Shown here: positions 34,198 through 42,993 of the stretch, in pieces
How positions within the stretch are numbered: position 1 is the stretch's first letter
How the letters are laid out: each line of letters starts with the position of its first letter
From: Mesorhizobium sp. M1B.F.Ca.ET.045.04.1.1
GTDB lineage: Bacteria; Pseudomonadota; Alphaproteobacteria; Rhizobiales; Rhizobiaceae
NCBI RefSeq assembly: GCF_003952465.1
Contig: NZ_CP034448.1
Span: forward strand, 6,611,001 to 6,675,000
Reading direction: 5' to 3'
DNA length: 64,000 nt
Notes under the pieces: generated by a model
The model's database searches: none
What the model was told of the DNA's origin: nothing
The model's input: the letters and a program-made list of their open reading frames with translations, nothing else
Position numbers and translations under genes: made by a program

Positions 34198-34238
34198 TGT
34201 TTTGTATGTTATAGACACACTGAAGGCAGGAGCGGCGC

Positions 34239-34268
34239 CTGTCAAGTTAATTCACATGCGAAGTATCT
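34239..34268 (+). promoter_or_regulatory. 30-bp upstream element shared by both IclR genes (copy 1)
   Basis: Starts CTGTCAAGTTAATTC and ends AAGTATCT; 26 of 30 bases match copy 2 at 42142-42171. It ends 13 bp before the IclR start and may be a leader or operator kept after duplication. Confidence 0.6.
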
Positions 34269-34281
34269 CGGAGAATACGCA

Positions 34282-35028
34282 ATGAGCACGGTGGGCAAGG
34301 CGGTGTCGCTGCTAGAACTGTTCACGCTGCAGGAGTCGGAGATCGGGCTGTCCGATCTCGCCCGGCGCGCCGGCCTCGACAAAGCCACCGCCCGGCGCCT
34401 CCTGATGGCGCTTGCCGCGCACCGGCTGATCGAGCAGGAGCCGCGGAGTCGCCGCTACCGGCTGGGCGCCGGCCTGTCGCGGCTTGCCCGCATCCGCGAC
34501 GCGCATTTTCCGTTCGTGCGGGTCGCGGCGCCGGTGGTGCGAGACCTGTCATTGGAGACCGGCGAGACCGTGCACCTGTCGGAATTCAGCGCCGGCGCGC
34601 TGCTCACCGTCCATGTCGAACTGTCGGCCAAGGCCAACCGCGTCAATGTCGATGTCGGTCAGGTGCTGCCGCTGCACGGCACAGCCTCGGGCATCGCCTT
34701 CCTCGCCGCCTCGCGGCTGGAAGTGGTCAGCGCCTATCTCGAAAGGCCTTTGCAGGCCTTCACCGCGCATACGATGACCGGGCCTGACACGCTGGCCAAA
34801 GCCATCGCATTCGCCGCCGCCAGCGGCTATTCGCGCAGCGCGCAGGGCTATGAGGAAGGCGTGCACAGTGTCGGCGCCGCGATCCTCGGCGCCGACGGCC
34901 AGCCGATCGGCACGCTGTCGGTTGCCTCCCCCGTCTCGCGCGTCGACGACGCGGTCGCGGCCAGCCAGGGCGGAGCCGCAATCAAAGCGGCGCGGCTGAT
35001 CTCGGCTCGGCTGACCGGCGAGGCATGA
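34282..35028 (+). CDS. IclR family transcriptional regulator (paralogue 1)
   Basis: 248 residues. The winged HTH reads IGLSDLARRAGLDKATARRLLMAL; the effector domain includes GETVHLSEFSAGALLTVHVE and the HGTASGIAFLA and GYEEGVHSVGAAI segments typical of IclR proteins. The ATG at 34282 has GGAGAA about eight bases upstream. It is closely related in sequence to the regulator at 42192 (both start MSTVGKA) and shares an upstream element with it. It is divergent from the class III transaminase, its likely target. Confidence 0.91.
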   Translation: MSTVGKAVSLLELFTLQESEIGLSDLARRAGLDKATARRLLMALAAHRLIEQEPRSRRYRLGAGLSRLARIRDAHFPFVRVAAPVVRDLSLETGETVHLSEFSAGALLTVHVELSAKANRVNVDVGQVLPLHGTASGIAFLAASRLEVVSAYLERPLQAFTAHTMTGPDTLAKAIAFAAASGYSRSAQGYEEGVHSVGAAILGADGQPIGTLSVASPVSRVDDAVAASQGGAAIKAARLISARLTGEA

Positions 35029-35727
35029 TCATCTCAGCCGCGAAGGCATGACGCTGGAGCGCTTCGTCCTGTGCCTCCTCCAGCCCGACGCCGCCATGGC
35101 AACCGCCAACTGCGCATCGAAAGCGCGCTTGAACGCAGGCCGCGCTTCGCCGCGGGCGACGTAGGCGGCGAGGTTCGGGAATTCGCCCAGCAGGCCTGAC
35201 ATGTTCAACCTGCGCAACACCGTCACCATCAGAATATCCCCGGCACTGAAGTCGCCATCGAGCCAGTCGGCGTCGCCGAGGCAAACGGAAAGTTCGCCGA
35301 GCCTGTCGCGGATGCGATCGTGGACCATAGGCAGACGCCGCTCGTGCCAGCTCTCGTTGCGCTCCGCGAACTTTGCGATCTGCAGGTCGAGGATCGGCGG
35401 CTCCACGGTGTTCAGCGCGCAGAACATCCAGCTGATCGCGCGTCCCCGGGCATTCGCGTCGTCGGGCAGCAAACCGGCGTGATGCTCTGCAATATGCAAC
35501 ACGATCGCGCCCGTCTCGAACAGAACGAGGCCGCCCTCCTCATAGGTGGGTATCTGCCCGAAAGGCTGAAGCGCAAGATGAGCTGGTTGCTTCATCTCTT
35601 CAAACGAAACGAGGCGGACATCGTAAGGCTGACCCACTTCTTCGAGCGCCCAGCGAACGCGCATGTCGCGCGCCTGTCCCCGGCCGCGATCGGGCGATCG
35701 TTCAAAGGCGGTGATGGTGGGGGTCAT
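35029..35727 (-). CDS. Glutathione S-transferase family protein
   Basis: 232 residues. A thioredoxin-like N-terminal domain (RVRWALEEVGQPYDVRLVSFEE, with the cis-Pro region GQIPTYEEGGLVLFETGAIV) is followed by a helical C-terminal domain. The ATG at 35727 has GAGGAG seven bases upstream. Its stop abuts that of the IclR gene, so the two are convergent. The substrate is not predictable. Confidence 0.87.
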   Translation of the reverse strand: MTPTITAFERSPDRGRGQARDMRVRWALEEVGQPYDVRLVSFEEMKQPAHLALQPFGQIPTYEEGGLVLFETGAIVLHIAEHHAGLLPDDANARGRAISWMFCALNTVEPPILDLQIAKFAERNESWHERRLPMVHDRIRDRLGELSVCLGDADWLDGDFSAGDILMVTVLRRLNMSGLLGEFPNLAAYVARGEARPAFKRAFDAQLAVAMAASGWRRHRTKRSSVMPSRLR

Positions 35728-35812
35728 CGGCAGGCTCCTCTTGATTGCGCTTTGCGGCCAGAGGACGAACAACCGACGCGGTTTCCGACAACCCGCCTCG
35801 CTTTCTTGGGCC

Positions 35813-36799
35813 TCAAACCGTCACGACGATCTTACCGAACTGCTCGCCCGATTCGAGGAAGCGGTGCGCCTCGACGATTTTGTCGAACGGAAAAGTTTTG
35901 GCGATCAAGGGCTTCAGCGCGCCCGACGCGAGGCCGTCGAGGATGAAGCGTTTAGCCGCTTCCAGCCGCTCCGGATCGCCGGTGATTTCGTGCACCAGAT
36001 AGCCGCGCAGCATCAGCGTCTTCGCCAGCACCTCGAACAGCGGGAACGGCGTCGGCTCGGGACTGAGGCCGCCATATTCGATGAGGATGCCGCCGCGCGC
36101 CATCGCCGCCGCCAGCGGCGTGAAGATCGGACCGCCGACCGCATCGAGCACGACGCGCACGCCCTGCGGTGCGAGTGCCTTCAGCCGCGCTTCGAGATCC
36201 TGCTCCTGCGAGGCCACGACATGGGCGGCTCCGGCATCGAGCAGCGCTTCTTTCTTGGCCAACATCCGCGTGACGGCGATCGGCACGGCGCCGATCACCT
36301 TGGCGATCTGGATCGCGGCCAGCCCGACGCTGCTCGACGCTGCGGTGATGACGACAGGCTCGCCACGGCCGAGACGGGCGACATCGACCAGCGCGCCATA
36401 GGCGGTGAGATATTGCATCCATGTCGCGGCGGCGGCTTCGAAGCCGAGCGACGGCGGATGCTTGACCACGAGCTCGGCCGGAAAGGTGACGAGCTCGCCA
36501 TAGGCCGGCCAGCGCGCCATCGAGCGCGGCGGGATGACGCTGACGGCATCGCCCGGCGCAAAACCATCGACGCCGTCGCCGACCGCCTCGACGCTGCCCG
36601 ACGCCTCGAGGCCAAGGCCTGACGGCAGCGCCGGCGTCTCGATATAGGCGCCCCTGCGCATCGAGGCCTCGGCGCGGTTCAAGCCCAGCGCCTTGACGCG
36701 GATACGCACCTCGCCGGAGCCCGGCGGCGGAACCTCGACATCCTCGATGCGCAGCACCTCCGGCCCACCGTGAGCGTGAAAGCGAACAACCCTTGCCAT
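35813..36799 (-). CDS. Zinc-independent quinone oxidoreductase / MDR family dehydrogenase
   Basis: 328 residues, QOR-like: GroES-type N-terminal domain (GSGEVRIRVKALGLNRAEASMRRG) and a Rossmann domain with a degenerate dinucleotide loop (ITAASSSVGLAAIQIAK). The zinc-binding cysteines of alcohol dehydrogenases are absent, so it probably reduces quinones or enones with NADPH. Start at 36799 with GGAG eight bases upstream. Divergent from a LysR gene, which is its probable regulator. Confidence 0.88.
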   Translation of the reverse strand: MARVVRFHAHGGPEVLRIEDVEVPPPGSGEVRIRVKALGLNRAEASMRRGAYIETPALPSGLGLEASGSVEAVGDGVDGFAPGDAVSVIPPRSMARWPAYGELVTFPAELVVKHPPSLGFEAAAATWMQYLTAYGALVDVARLGRGEPVVITAASSSVGLAAIQIAKVIGAVPIAVTRMLAKKEALLDAGAAHVVASQEQDLEARLKALAPQGVRVVLDAVGGPIFTPLAAAMARGGILIEYGGLSPEPTPFPLFEVLAKTLMLRGYLVHEITGDPERLEAAKRFILDGLASGALKPLIAKTFPFDKIVEAHRFLESGEQFGKIVVTV

Positions 36800-36852
36800 C
36801 CATGCAACTCCAAATCCAGTTGATGGAATGGACTATGCAGAGGCATCGGGAT

Positions 36853-36864
36853 GCGATAAATCGC
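36853..36864. promoter_or_regulatory. Candidate LysR-type site
   Basis: GCGAT-AA-ATCGC, a 12-bp interrupted palindrome, in the 102-bp gap between the divergent quinone reductase and LysR genes. Position suits a LysR regulator; the call is tentative. Confidence 0.35.
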
Positions 36865-36901
36865 GCGGCAGGCAGGACAGTCGAAACGATTGGTTTTGAA
36901 T

Positions 36902-37804
36902 ATGGATCGCCTCGAAAGCATGGAAGTGTTCGTCAAGGCTGTCGACCTCGGCTCGTTCGCGGCCGCCGCGGCGGCGCTCGACCTGTCGGGCCCGATGGTC
37001 GGCAAGCATGTCCGCTTCCTTGAGGAGCGGCTTGGCGCGCGCCTCATCAACCGCACGACGCGCCGGCAGAGCCTGACCGATTTCGGGCGCGCCTATTACG
37101 AGCGCTGCCGGATCGTGCTGGCGGAGGCGCAAGCCGCCGATGCGCTGGCCGCCGACCAATTGTCCGAGCCGCGCGGAAAACTGCGAGTGACGATGCCGGC
37201 GCATTTCGGCCGCCACTGCGTCACGCCGATCCTGCTCGCGCTTGCCCGGTACTATCCCGCACTGGAGCTCGACCTGTCGCTCAGCGACCGCTTCGCCGAT
37301 CTTGTCGAGGACGGTCTTGACCTGGCGATCCGCACCGGAACGCTGGATGACAGGGCCGGCATCATCGCGCGGCGCGTCGCGCGCCAGCGAATGATCGTCT
37401 GCGCTTCGCCGTCATACATTGAGAGGTTCGGCCAGCCGCTTCGGCTCGACGATATCGCCGGCCATCAGGCGATCATCTACCGGCGGCTCGGCCAGGCGCT
37501 GCAGCCATGGCTGTTCCCGCGCGACGACGGCTCCGTAACGGAGATCGCGCCGGCCGGCCGGCTTCGGTTCGACGACCTCGACGCCATCGCCGATGCGGCG
37601 ACCGAGGGCATGGGCCTGGCCTGGCTTCCATACTGGCTGGTGCGCCAGCGCGTCGAAGCAGGCAGGCTCATCCGGCTGCTGCCCGACCAGTCGGACTATC
37701 TCTACGACTGCCACGCGCTCTGGCTGCAGACGCCGCATCTGCCGCTGAAGGTGCGACTGGCGGTCGACGCGCTGGCGGCGGGATTGCCGAGAATGATGTC
37801 GTAG
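36902..37804 (+). CDS. LysR family transcriptional regulator
   Basis: 300 residues. N-terminal winged HTH MEVFVKAVDLGSFAAAAAALDLSGPMVGKHVRFLEERLGARL is unmistakable; the rest is the two-lobe effector domain (GKLRVTMPAHFGRHCVTPIL). I use the ATG at 36902; neither it nor an ATG four codons earlier has a good ribosome site. Divergent from the quinone reductase. In this family the two are commonly regulator and target. Confidence 0.91.
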   Translation: MDRLESMEVFVKAVDLGSFAAAAAALDLSGPMVGKHVRFLEERLGARLINRTTRRQSLTDFGRAYYERCRIVLAEAQAADALAADQLSEPRGKLRVTMPAHFGRHCVTPILLALARYYPALELDLSLSDRFADLVEDGLDLAIRTGTLDDRAGIIARRVARQRMIVCASPSYIERFGQPLRLDDIAGHQAIIYRRLGQALQPWLFPRDDGSVTEIAPAGRLRFDDLDAIADAATEGMGLAWLPYWLVRQRVEAGRLIRLLPDQSDYLYDCHALWLQTPHLPLKVRLAVDALAAGLPRMMS

Positions 37805-37832
37805 CGGCATCAGGCCGACCCGCCGCGAAGGG

Positions 37833-39323
37833 TCAAGCGAGACTGATCCACGCCGTCTTGAGGTCGGTGTATTTCTCGATCGCGTGAAGGGACTTGTCGC
37901 GGCCGAAGCCGGACTGCTTGACGCCGCCGAGCGGCACGGTGATGTCGGCGCCGCCGTAGGTGTTGACGTGGACGACGCCGGCATTGATGGCGCGGACCAT
38001 GCGATGCGCGGCGGACAGGTTCGAGGTCCACACGGCGGAGGCGAGGCCGTAGACGGTGGCGTTGGCGAGACGCACCGCCTCCTCCTCGGTGTCGAAGCGC
38101 ATGACGCCGAGCACCGGGCCGAACACTTCCTCGCGGGCAAGCTGCATGTTCTCAGTCACGTTCTCGAAGATGGTCGGCGCCATGTAGGTGCCGCCGGTCT
38201 CGGTCAGGATGCGCTCGCCGCCGGTGACGAGCCGAGCGCCCTCCTCCATGGCCTTCGAAACGAAGCCCAGATTTTTGGTCAACTGCTCGGCGCTCGACAC
38301 CGCGCCGATGTCGCTTAAGAGATCGAGCGGATCACCCACCTTCAGCTTCGCGGTCGCCTTGAGAAGCTCGTCCATGAAGCGGTCGTAGATCGAGGCCTGG
38401 ACCAGCAGCCGCGAACCTGCAACGCACACCTGTCCGGAATTGCGGAAGATACCGTTAGCCGACACCACCGCCGCCTGCTTCAGGTCCGGCGCATCGGCAA
38501 AGACGATGTTGGGCGACTTGCCGCCGAGCTCGAGGAAGACGCGTTTCAAATTGGATCGCGCGGAGTATTCGAGCAGGCGGCGGCCGACCGGCCCGGAGCC
38601 GGTGAAGGCGATGGCGTCGACATCCATATGCAGGCCGAGCGCCTCGCCGGCGACCGAGCCGCGGCCGGTGACGACGTTGAAGACGCCTTCGGGCAGGCCG
38701 GCCTCGGCGGCGAGTTCCGCCAGCCGCAGCAATGTGAGCGAGGCGATCTCCGGCGGCTTGACGACGATGGCGTTGCCGGCGGCTAAAGCCGGCGCGATCT
38801 TCCAGGCGCCGATCATCAGCGGGAAATTCCATGGCACGATGACGCCGACGACGCCGAGCGGCTCCTTGTGGATCAGGCCGAGCACGTTCTCGACAGTAGG
38901 CGCGATCTCGCCATAAACCTTGTCGATCGCCTCGGCGTAGTAGCGGATGGTGCCGGCGGCTGAAAGCGGCTCGGCCTTGTAGGCCATGTTGATCTCGGTG
39001 CCGTTGTCGCGCACGCCGAGCACGGCGAGCTCGTCGACATGCTTCTCGACCAGCTCGGCGAATTTCGTCAGCACCTTCTTGCGAAAGGCAGGGGCCGCGC
39101 GCGACCACGAGCCTTTCGCGAACGCCTTGCGCGCCGAGGCCACCGCACGGTCGACATCGGCTGCGCCGCCATCGGCGATACTGGCGAAGGGGCGACCGTC
39201 GATCGGCGAGATCACCGGCAGGCTGGCGCCGCCCTGCGCGTCCACCTGGGTTCCATCGATGAACAGGTGCCGCGCGCCGACGTCGGCCTTGCGCAGCGTA
39301 TCGATGGTGTCCTGGCTGATCAT
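37833..39323 (-). CDS. Aldehyde dehydrogenase (NAD(P)+), gamma-aminobutyraldehyde/PuuC-like
   Basis: 496 residues. The catalytic Cys lies in NSGQVCVAGSRLL, the general-base Glu in LELGGKSPNIVF, and PWNFPLMIGAWKIAPALAAGN binds the cofactor. The best start is the ATG at 39323, two bases after the P450 stop; the frame stays open upstream into the P450 gene. It is the third gene of the permease-P450-dehydrogenase operon and would oxidise an aldehyde made by the P450 or an upstream deaminase. Substrate inferred only from general similarity. Confidence 0.9.
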   Translation of the reverse strand: MISQDTIDTLRKADVGARHLFIDGTQVDAQGGASLPVISPIDGRPFASIADGGAADVDRAVASARKAFAKGSWSRAAPAFRKKVLTKFAELVEKHVDELAVLGVRDNGTEINMAYKAEPLSAAGTIRYYAEAIDKVYGEIAPTVENVLGLIHKEPLGVVGVIVPWNFPLMIGAWKIAPALAAGNAIVVKPPEIASLTLLRLAELAAEAGLPEGVFNVVTGRGSVAGEALGLHMDVDAIAFTGSGPVGRRLLEYSARSNLKRVFLELGGKSPNIVFADAPDLKQAAVVSANGIFRNSGQVCVAGSRLLVQASIYDRFMDELLKATAKLKVGDPLDLLSDIGAVSSAEQLTKNLGFVSKAMEEGARLVTGGERILTETGGTYMAPTIFENVTENMQLAREEVFGPVLGVMRFDTEEEAVRLANATVYGLASAVWTSNLSAAHRMVRAINAGVVHVNTYGGADITVPLGGVKQSGFGRDKSLHAIEKYTDLKTAWISLA

Positions 39324-39325
39324 CG

Positions 39326-40513
39326 TCAATCGGCTCCAAAGGCTACATGAAGTGTCGCCGGCGCGCGGAACTCCCAGCCGCGGAAGACCGGCTTCTTGCC
39401 CGGCATCAGCCTGAGATCCGGAAAGCGCTCGAGCAGCAAGCGTAGCGCAAGACACATCTGCTCGCGCGCGAAGAAACGGCCCGAGCAGAAATGATGGCCG
39501 AAGCCGAAGGCGGCGTGGTTGCCCTCCTCGCGGCCGATGTCGAATCGATCGGGATCGCTGAAGCGGCTCTCGTCGCGGCTGGCCGAGGAAACCAATGCCG
39601 CGACCGGCGCGCCGGCGGGAATTGTCGCGCCGCCAAGCTCGACGGGCCGCGTCGTCTGGCGCGTCTGCGTGCCGATCGGCGCCACCCAGCGCAGGCCCTC
39701 GTCGACCGCCTTCGGCACGAAGGTCTCCAGATCGTCGAGCACCCGGCGCAACTGTTCGGGATGGGTGAGCAGGCCGACAAGAATCGAGCCGGCGCCATGG
39801 CCGGGCTCCTGCATGCCGCCGAGCAGGATGACCTTGATGGTCGGCATCAGGAAATCGATCGGCCGGGTCGAGCCCTCCGGCATGCCGTCATGCAGCATGT
39901 GCGAGAGCGCCGAGTCGTCGGGCTCGCGCGTGAGCCGCTCTAGCGTCGGCTGGACGGCGGCGCCGACTTCGGCGCTGATTGCGTCGGCGATTTCCTGCCG
40001 CTTCGGATCGTTCTCGAAATTGATGGCGCCCTGGGCGAGGCCATAGAACCAGCGCCGCAAGGTCGGCATGTCGACATCGGCAAGGCCGAGCGAGCGCGCC
40101 AGGCTCAGCGTCGACACCGGCTCGAAATAGTCGGCCATCAGTTCGGCCGAGCCGTGTTCGGCGATCCTGTCGAGATAGGGTTCGGCGATCGACCGCACGA
40201 GCTCGCCGGCATAGGCCGCGACGGTGCGCGGCCGGTATTTCGGATCGACGCCCTGGCGAAGCTGCTTGTGCACGTCGCCATCGGTGGTGAGGATGGTCGG
40301 CTTGCCGAAGGAGCGCTCGACGGGCGAGGTGCCGACGACCGCGGAAAAAATGTCGGGCGATTTCGCGACGCTCTCGACGTCCTTCCAGCGAGTGACGAAC
40401 CAGAGGTTGACTGCAGGCACGAAGGCGACCGGCGCGCTGCGCCTCAACTCCGCATAGATCGGATAAGGATCGGCCTCCAGCGCCTCGACGGTGATGCTCT
40501 CGGCAAAGCTCAT
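39326..40513 (-). CDS. Cytochrome P450 with unusual I-helix
   Basis: 395 residues, soluble bacterial class I P450. The haem-ligand loop is FGFGHHFCSG (C343) and the ExxR pair is E272/R275. The oxygen-activating I-helix reads GGMQEPGHG (232-240) in place of the usual A/G-G-x-D/E-T-T. The conserved Thr is therefore missing and a Pro-Gly follows the acid, which suggests altered oxygen or substrate chemistry. No ferredoxin or ferredoxin reductase gene is adjacent. It lies between an APC permease and an aldehyde dehydrogenase in one leftward operon. Confidence 0.92.
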   Translation of the reverse strand: MSFAESITVEALEADPYPIYAELRRSAPVAFVPAVNLWFVTRWKDVESVAKSPDIFSAVVGTSPVERSFGKPTILTTDGDVHKQLRQGVDPKYRPRTVAAYAGELVRSIAEPYLDRIAEHGSAELMADYFEPVSTLSLARSLGLADVDMPTLRRWFYGLAQGAINFENDPKRQEIADAISAEVGAAVQPTLERLTREPDDSALSHMLHDGMPEGSTRPIDFLMPTIKVILLGGMQEPGHGAGSILVGLLTHPEQLRRVLDDLETFVPKAVDEGLRWVAPIGTQTRQTTRPVELGGATIPAGAPVAALVSSASRDESRFSDPDRFDIGREEGNHAAFGFGHHFCSGRFFAREQMCLALRLLLERFPDLRLMPGKKPVFRGWEFRAPATLHVAFGAD

Positions 40514-40568
40514 GTCGCTGCTCCTGCTGTCTGGGAAGGGCGGCGACGAGCGCCGCCCCTTCTGTCCA

Positions 40569-42014
40569 TCAATCCTTCAGCGGCTTGCCAAGGCTTTGGA
40601 AGGCAACCGGATCGCGGCTCCTCAAAGCACTCGCGAGGAGCAGGCCGGCCACGGCCGCGATCAGCACCAGCGCCGGCAGGAAGACGCCGAGGAAACCGCC
40701 GGCACCCGACAGGCTGCCGAAATTGATGACGATGAGATAGATGATGATGGCGAAGGCGATGAAGGTCAGCGCCGGCAGGATCGTGGTCTTCAGCGCGTTC
40801 TCCTGGCTCGACGGATTGGCGCGGAAATATATCACGACGGCGAGCGAGGCCACCGCCATCATGACGATGACGCCGAGCGTGGCGACGTTGGTCAGCCATG
40901 AGAACAGCGCCAGCACAGGATCGAGGCCGAGCACGGCGAAGAGCCCGACGACTATTGCCGCAAGCACCGTCTGGATGACCGACGCGACATGCGGGCTTTG
41001 ATGCGCCGAATGCGTGACGCCGATCGTCTGCGGCAAGAGCTTCTCGCGGCCGGCGACATAGATGTAGCGGGCGACCGCGTTGTGGAAGGCCAGCACGCCG
41101 GCGAACAGGCTGGAGACGAAGAGGATGCTCATGGCGTGGGTGAGCAGCGTTCCGGCATAGCGGTCGGACAGGCCGAACAGGAAGGTGGTCGGGTCCTGCA
41201 GGCCCTGCAGCGACGGCAGCAGCTTGTCGACACCGGCGCCGACCGCCATCAGCCATGCGGTGATCATGTAGAAGAGGCCGATCAGGATGACGGAGAAATA
41301 GGTGGCGCGCGGAATGGTTACCTTGGGGTCGCGCGCTTCCTCGGCATAGATCGTCGTCGCCTCGAAGCCGATGAAGGCGGCAAAGCAGAACAGGATGGCG
41401 ATCGCCGGCGCGCCGCTGGTGATCTGACTCCAGCTGAAGGGCGCGGCCGACAGGCCGCTGTCGCCGCCGGTCTTGAGGATCGTCAGGTCGAGGATCAGCA
41501 CGACGACATATTCGGCAAGCACCAGCACCGTCAGGATCTTGGCCGACAGGTCGACCTGGCGGTAGCCGAGCATGGCGACGATGGCGATGGCGATGAAGCT
41601 CCACGCCCACCAGGGCAGCGTGACGCCCCATCCGGCAAACAGGCCGGCGGTCGCGGCGCCGAGCAGGCCCATGACGCCAATCTGCATGGCATTATAGGAC
41701 AGGATGGCGATCAGCGCGGTAGCGCCGCCGGCGAGACCGCCGAGGCCGCGCGCGGCATAAGCATAGAAGGCGCCGGCATTGCCGATGTGGCGCGACATGG
41801 CGACATAGCCCACCGCGAATAGCAGCAGCAAAAGCGTCACAATGAGATAGGTGCCGGCAAAGCCGGCGCCGTTGCCCATGAGCATGCCGAGCGGCGTGCC
41901 GCCGGCGACAGCCGTGAGCGGGGCAGCAGCCGAGATCACCATGAAAGTGATGGCGCCGACGCCGAGGCTGTTCTTCCTCAGCCGGTTCACTTCGCCGGCT
42001 TCAAGTGTGGTCAT
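40569..42014 (-). CDS. APC-superfamily amino acid/amine permease
   Basis: 481 residues with about twelve membrane segments. The first helix signature GAITFMVISAAAPLTAVAGG and the FIGFEATTIYAEEARDPK loop are typical of APC transporters for amino acids or amines. The ATG at 42014 is preceded by GGAGGG. It is first in the operon with the P450 and aldehyde dehydrogenase, divergent from IclR paralogue 2. This suggests uptake of a nitrogenous substrate that the P450 and dehydrogenase then oxidise. Confidence 0.9.
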   Translation of the reverse strand: MTTLEAGEVNRLRKNSLGVGAITFMVISAAAPLTAVAGGTPLGMLMGNGAGFAGTYLIVTLLLLLFAVGYVAMSRHIGNAGAFYAYAARGLGGLAGGATALIAILSYNAMQIGVMGLLGAATAGLFAGWGVTLPWWAWSFIAIAIVAMLGYRQVDLSAKILTVLVLAEYVVVLILDLTILKTGGDSGLSAAPFSWSQITSGAPAIAILFCFAAFIGFEATTIYAEEARDPKVTIPRATYFSVILIGLFYMITAWLMAVGAGVDKLLPSLQGLQDPTTFLFGLSDRYAGTLLTHAMSILFVSSLFAGVLAFHNAVARYIYVAGREKLLPQTIGVTHSAHQSPHVASVIQTVLAAIVVGLFAVLGLDPVLALFSWLTNVATLGVIVMMAVASLAVVIYFRANPSSQENALKTTILPALTFIAFAIIIYLIVINFGSLSGAGGFLGVFLPALVLIAAVAGLLLASALRSRDPVAFQSLGKPLKD

Positions 42015-42141
42015 TTTTCCCTCCATTCCGCGCTGCGGAAACCAAGTGTCCCTGAGATGCCGAAGGCCTTCTGGTGGGCCGATGATCATTTCATTATTTG
42101 CAACGGCATTTCGATATTAGACTTGCAAAGGAATCGACTTG

Positions 42142-42171
42142 CTGTCAAGTTAATTCGCACGTTAAGTATCT
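42142..42171 (+). promoter_or_regulatory. 30-bp upstream element shared by both IclR genes (copy 2)
   Basis: Matches 34239-34268 at 26 of 30 bases, including the first 15 without change. It lies 20 bp before the second IclR start, in the region divergent from the permease operon. Confidence 0.6.
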
Positions 42172-42191
42172 GATGGAGGATCGGGCACGCG

Positions 42192-42965
42192 ATGAGCACG
42201 GTGGGCAAAGCCATTTCGCTGCTGGAAATGCTGGGCAGCCGCGCGCCCGAGACGGCGCTCGCCGACCTTGCCAAGGGCGCCGGCTTTGACAAGGCGACGA
42301 CGCGCCGCCTGCTGGTTTCGCTTATTGCGCATGGGCTGGTGGAACAGGACGAAACCACGCGTCTTTACCGGCTGGGCGCCGGCATCGCGCGGCTGGCGCT
42401 GATGCGCGAGGCGCAGTTTCCGTTCCTGCGCATGGCGGCGCCGGTCGTCGAGCAACTGGCGGCGGAGACCGGCGAGACCGTGCATCTCTCGGAATATTCG
42501 AAGCGCGGCCTGATCACCGTTCAAGTCATCGAATCGGCCAAGGCCAACCGTGTCAGCGTGCAGCTCGGCGACATGCTGCCGATGCATGCGACGGCGTCGG
42601 GCATCGCCTTCCTCGCCTTCACGGAAGAGCGCGTGCGCGAAGGCATTCTCACCGGGCCGCTGCCCGCATTCACGCCCTTTACGATCGGCGACGTGGAGAC
42701 ACTCGCCGAGCATATTGCGGCTGCTCGCGCTCGGGGTCATTCGACCGGCTCCCAGGGCTATGAGGAAGGCGTGCTCAGCGTGGCCTCCCCCATCCTCGGC
42801 GCCGATGGTTTTGCCATCGGCACCATCGCCATCGCCGCGCCTCGGGTGCGCATCCACAAGGGCGACATTGAGCGCTACGGCGCCAGCGTCGCGGCGGCGG
42901 CGCGCGAGATCGGCGAACGGCTGTTCGGGCGGCAAAATCGGCCCGGCCAGAAGCGGGCATCATAA
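42192..42965 (+). CDS. IclR family transcriptional regulator (paralogue 2)
   Basis: 257 residues. HTH in TALADLAKGAGFDKATTRRLLVSLIAHGLVEQ; effector domain with GETVHLSEYSKRGLITVQVIE, MHATASGIAFLA and GYEEGVLSVASPI. It is a clear paralogue of the regulator at 34282. Start at 42192, with GGAGGA upstream. It is divergent from the permease-P450-dehydrogenase operon and is followed after 28 bp by the Tm-1-like gene, so it may control both. Confidence 0.92.
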   Translation: MSTVGKAISLLEMLGSRAPETALADLAKGAGFDKATTRRLLVSLIAHGLVEQDETTRLYRLGAGIARLALMREAQFPFLRMAAPVVEQLAAETGETVHLSEYSKRGLITVQVIESAKANRVSVQLGDMLPMHATASGIAFLAFTEERVREGILTGPLPAFTPFTIGDVETLAEHIAAARARGHSTGSQGYEEGVLSVASPILGADGFAIGTIAIAAPRVRIHKGDIERYGASVAAAAREIGERLFGRQNRPGQKRAS

Positions 42966-42993
42966 CCAACAAGAAACTGCGAGGAGACCTGAC

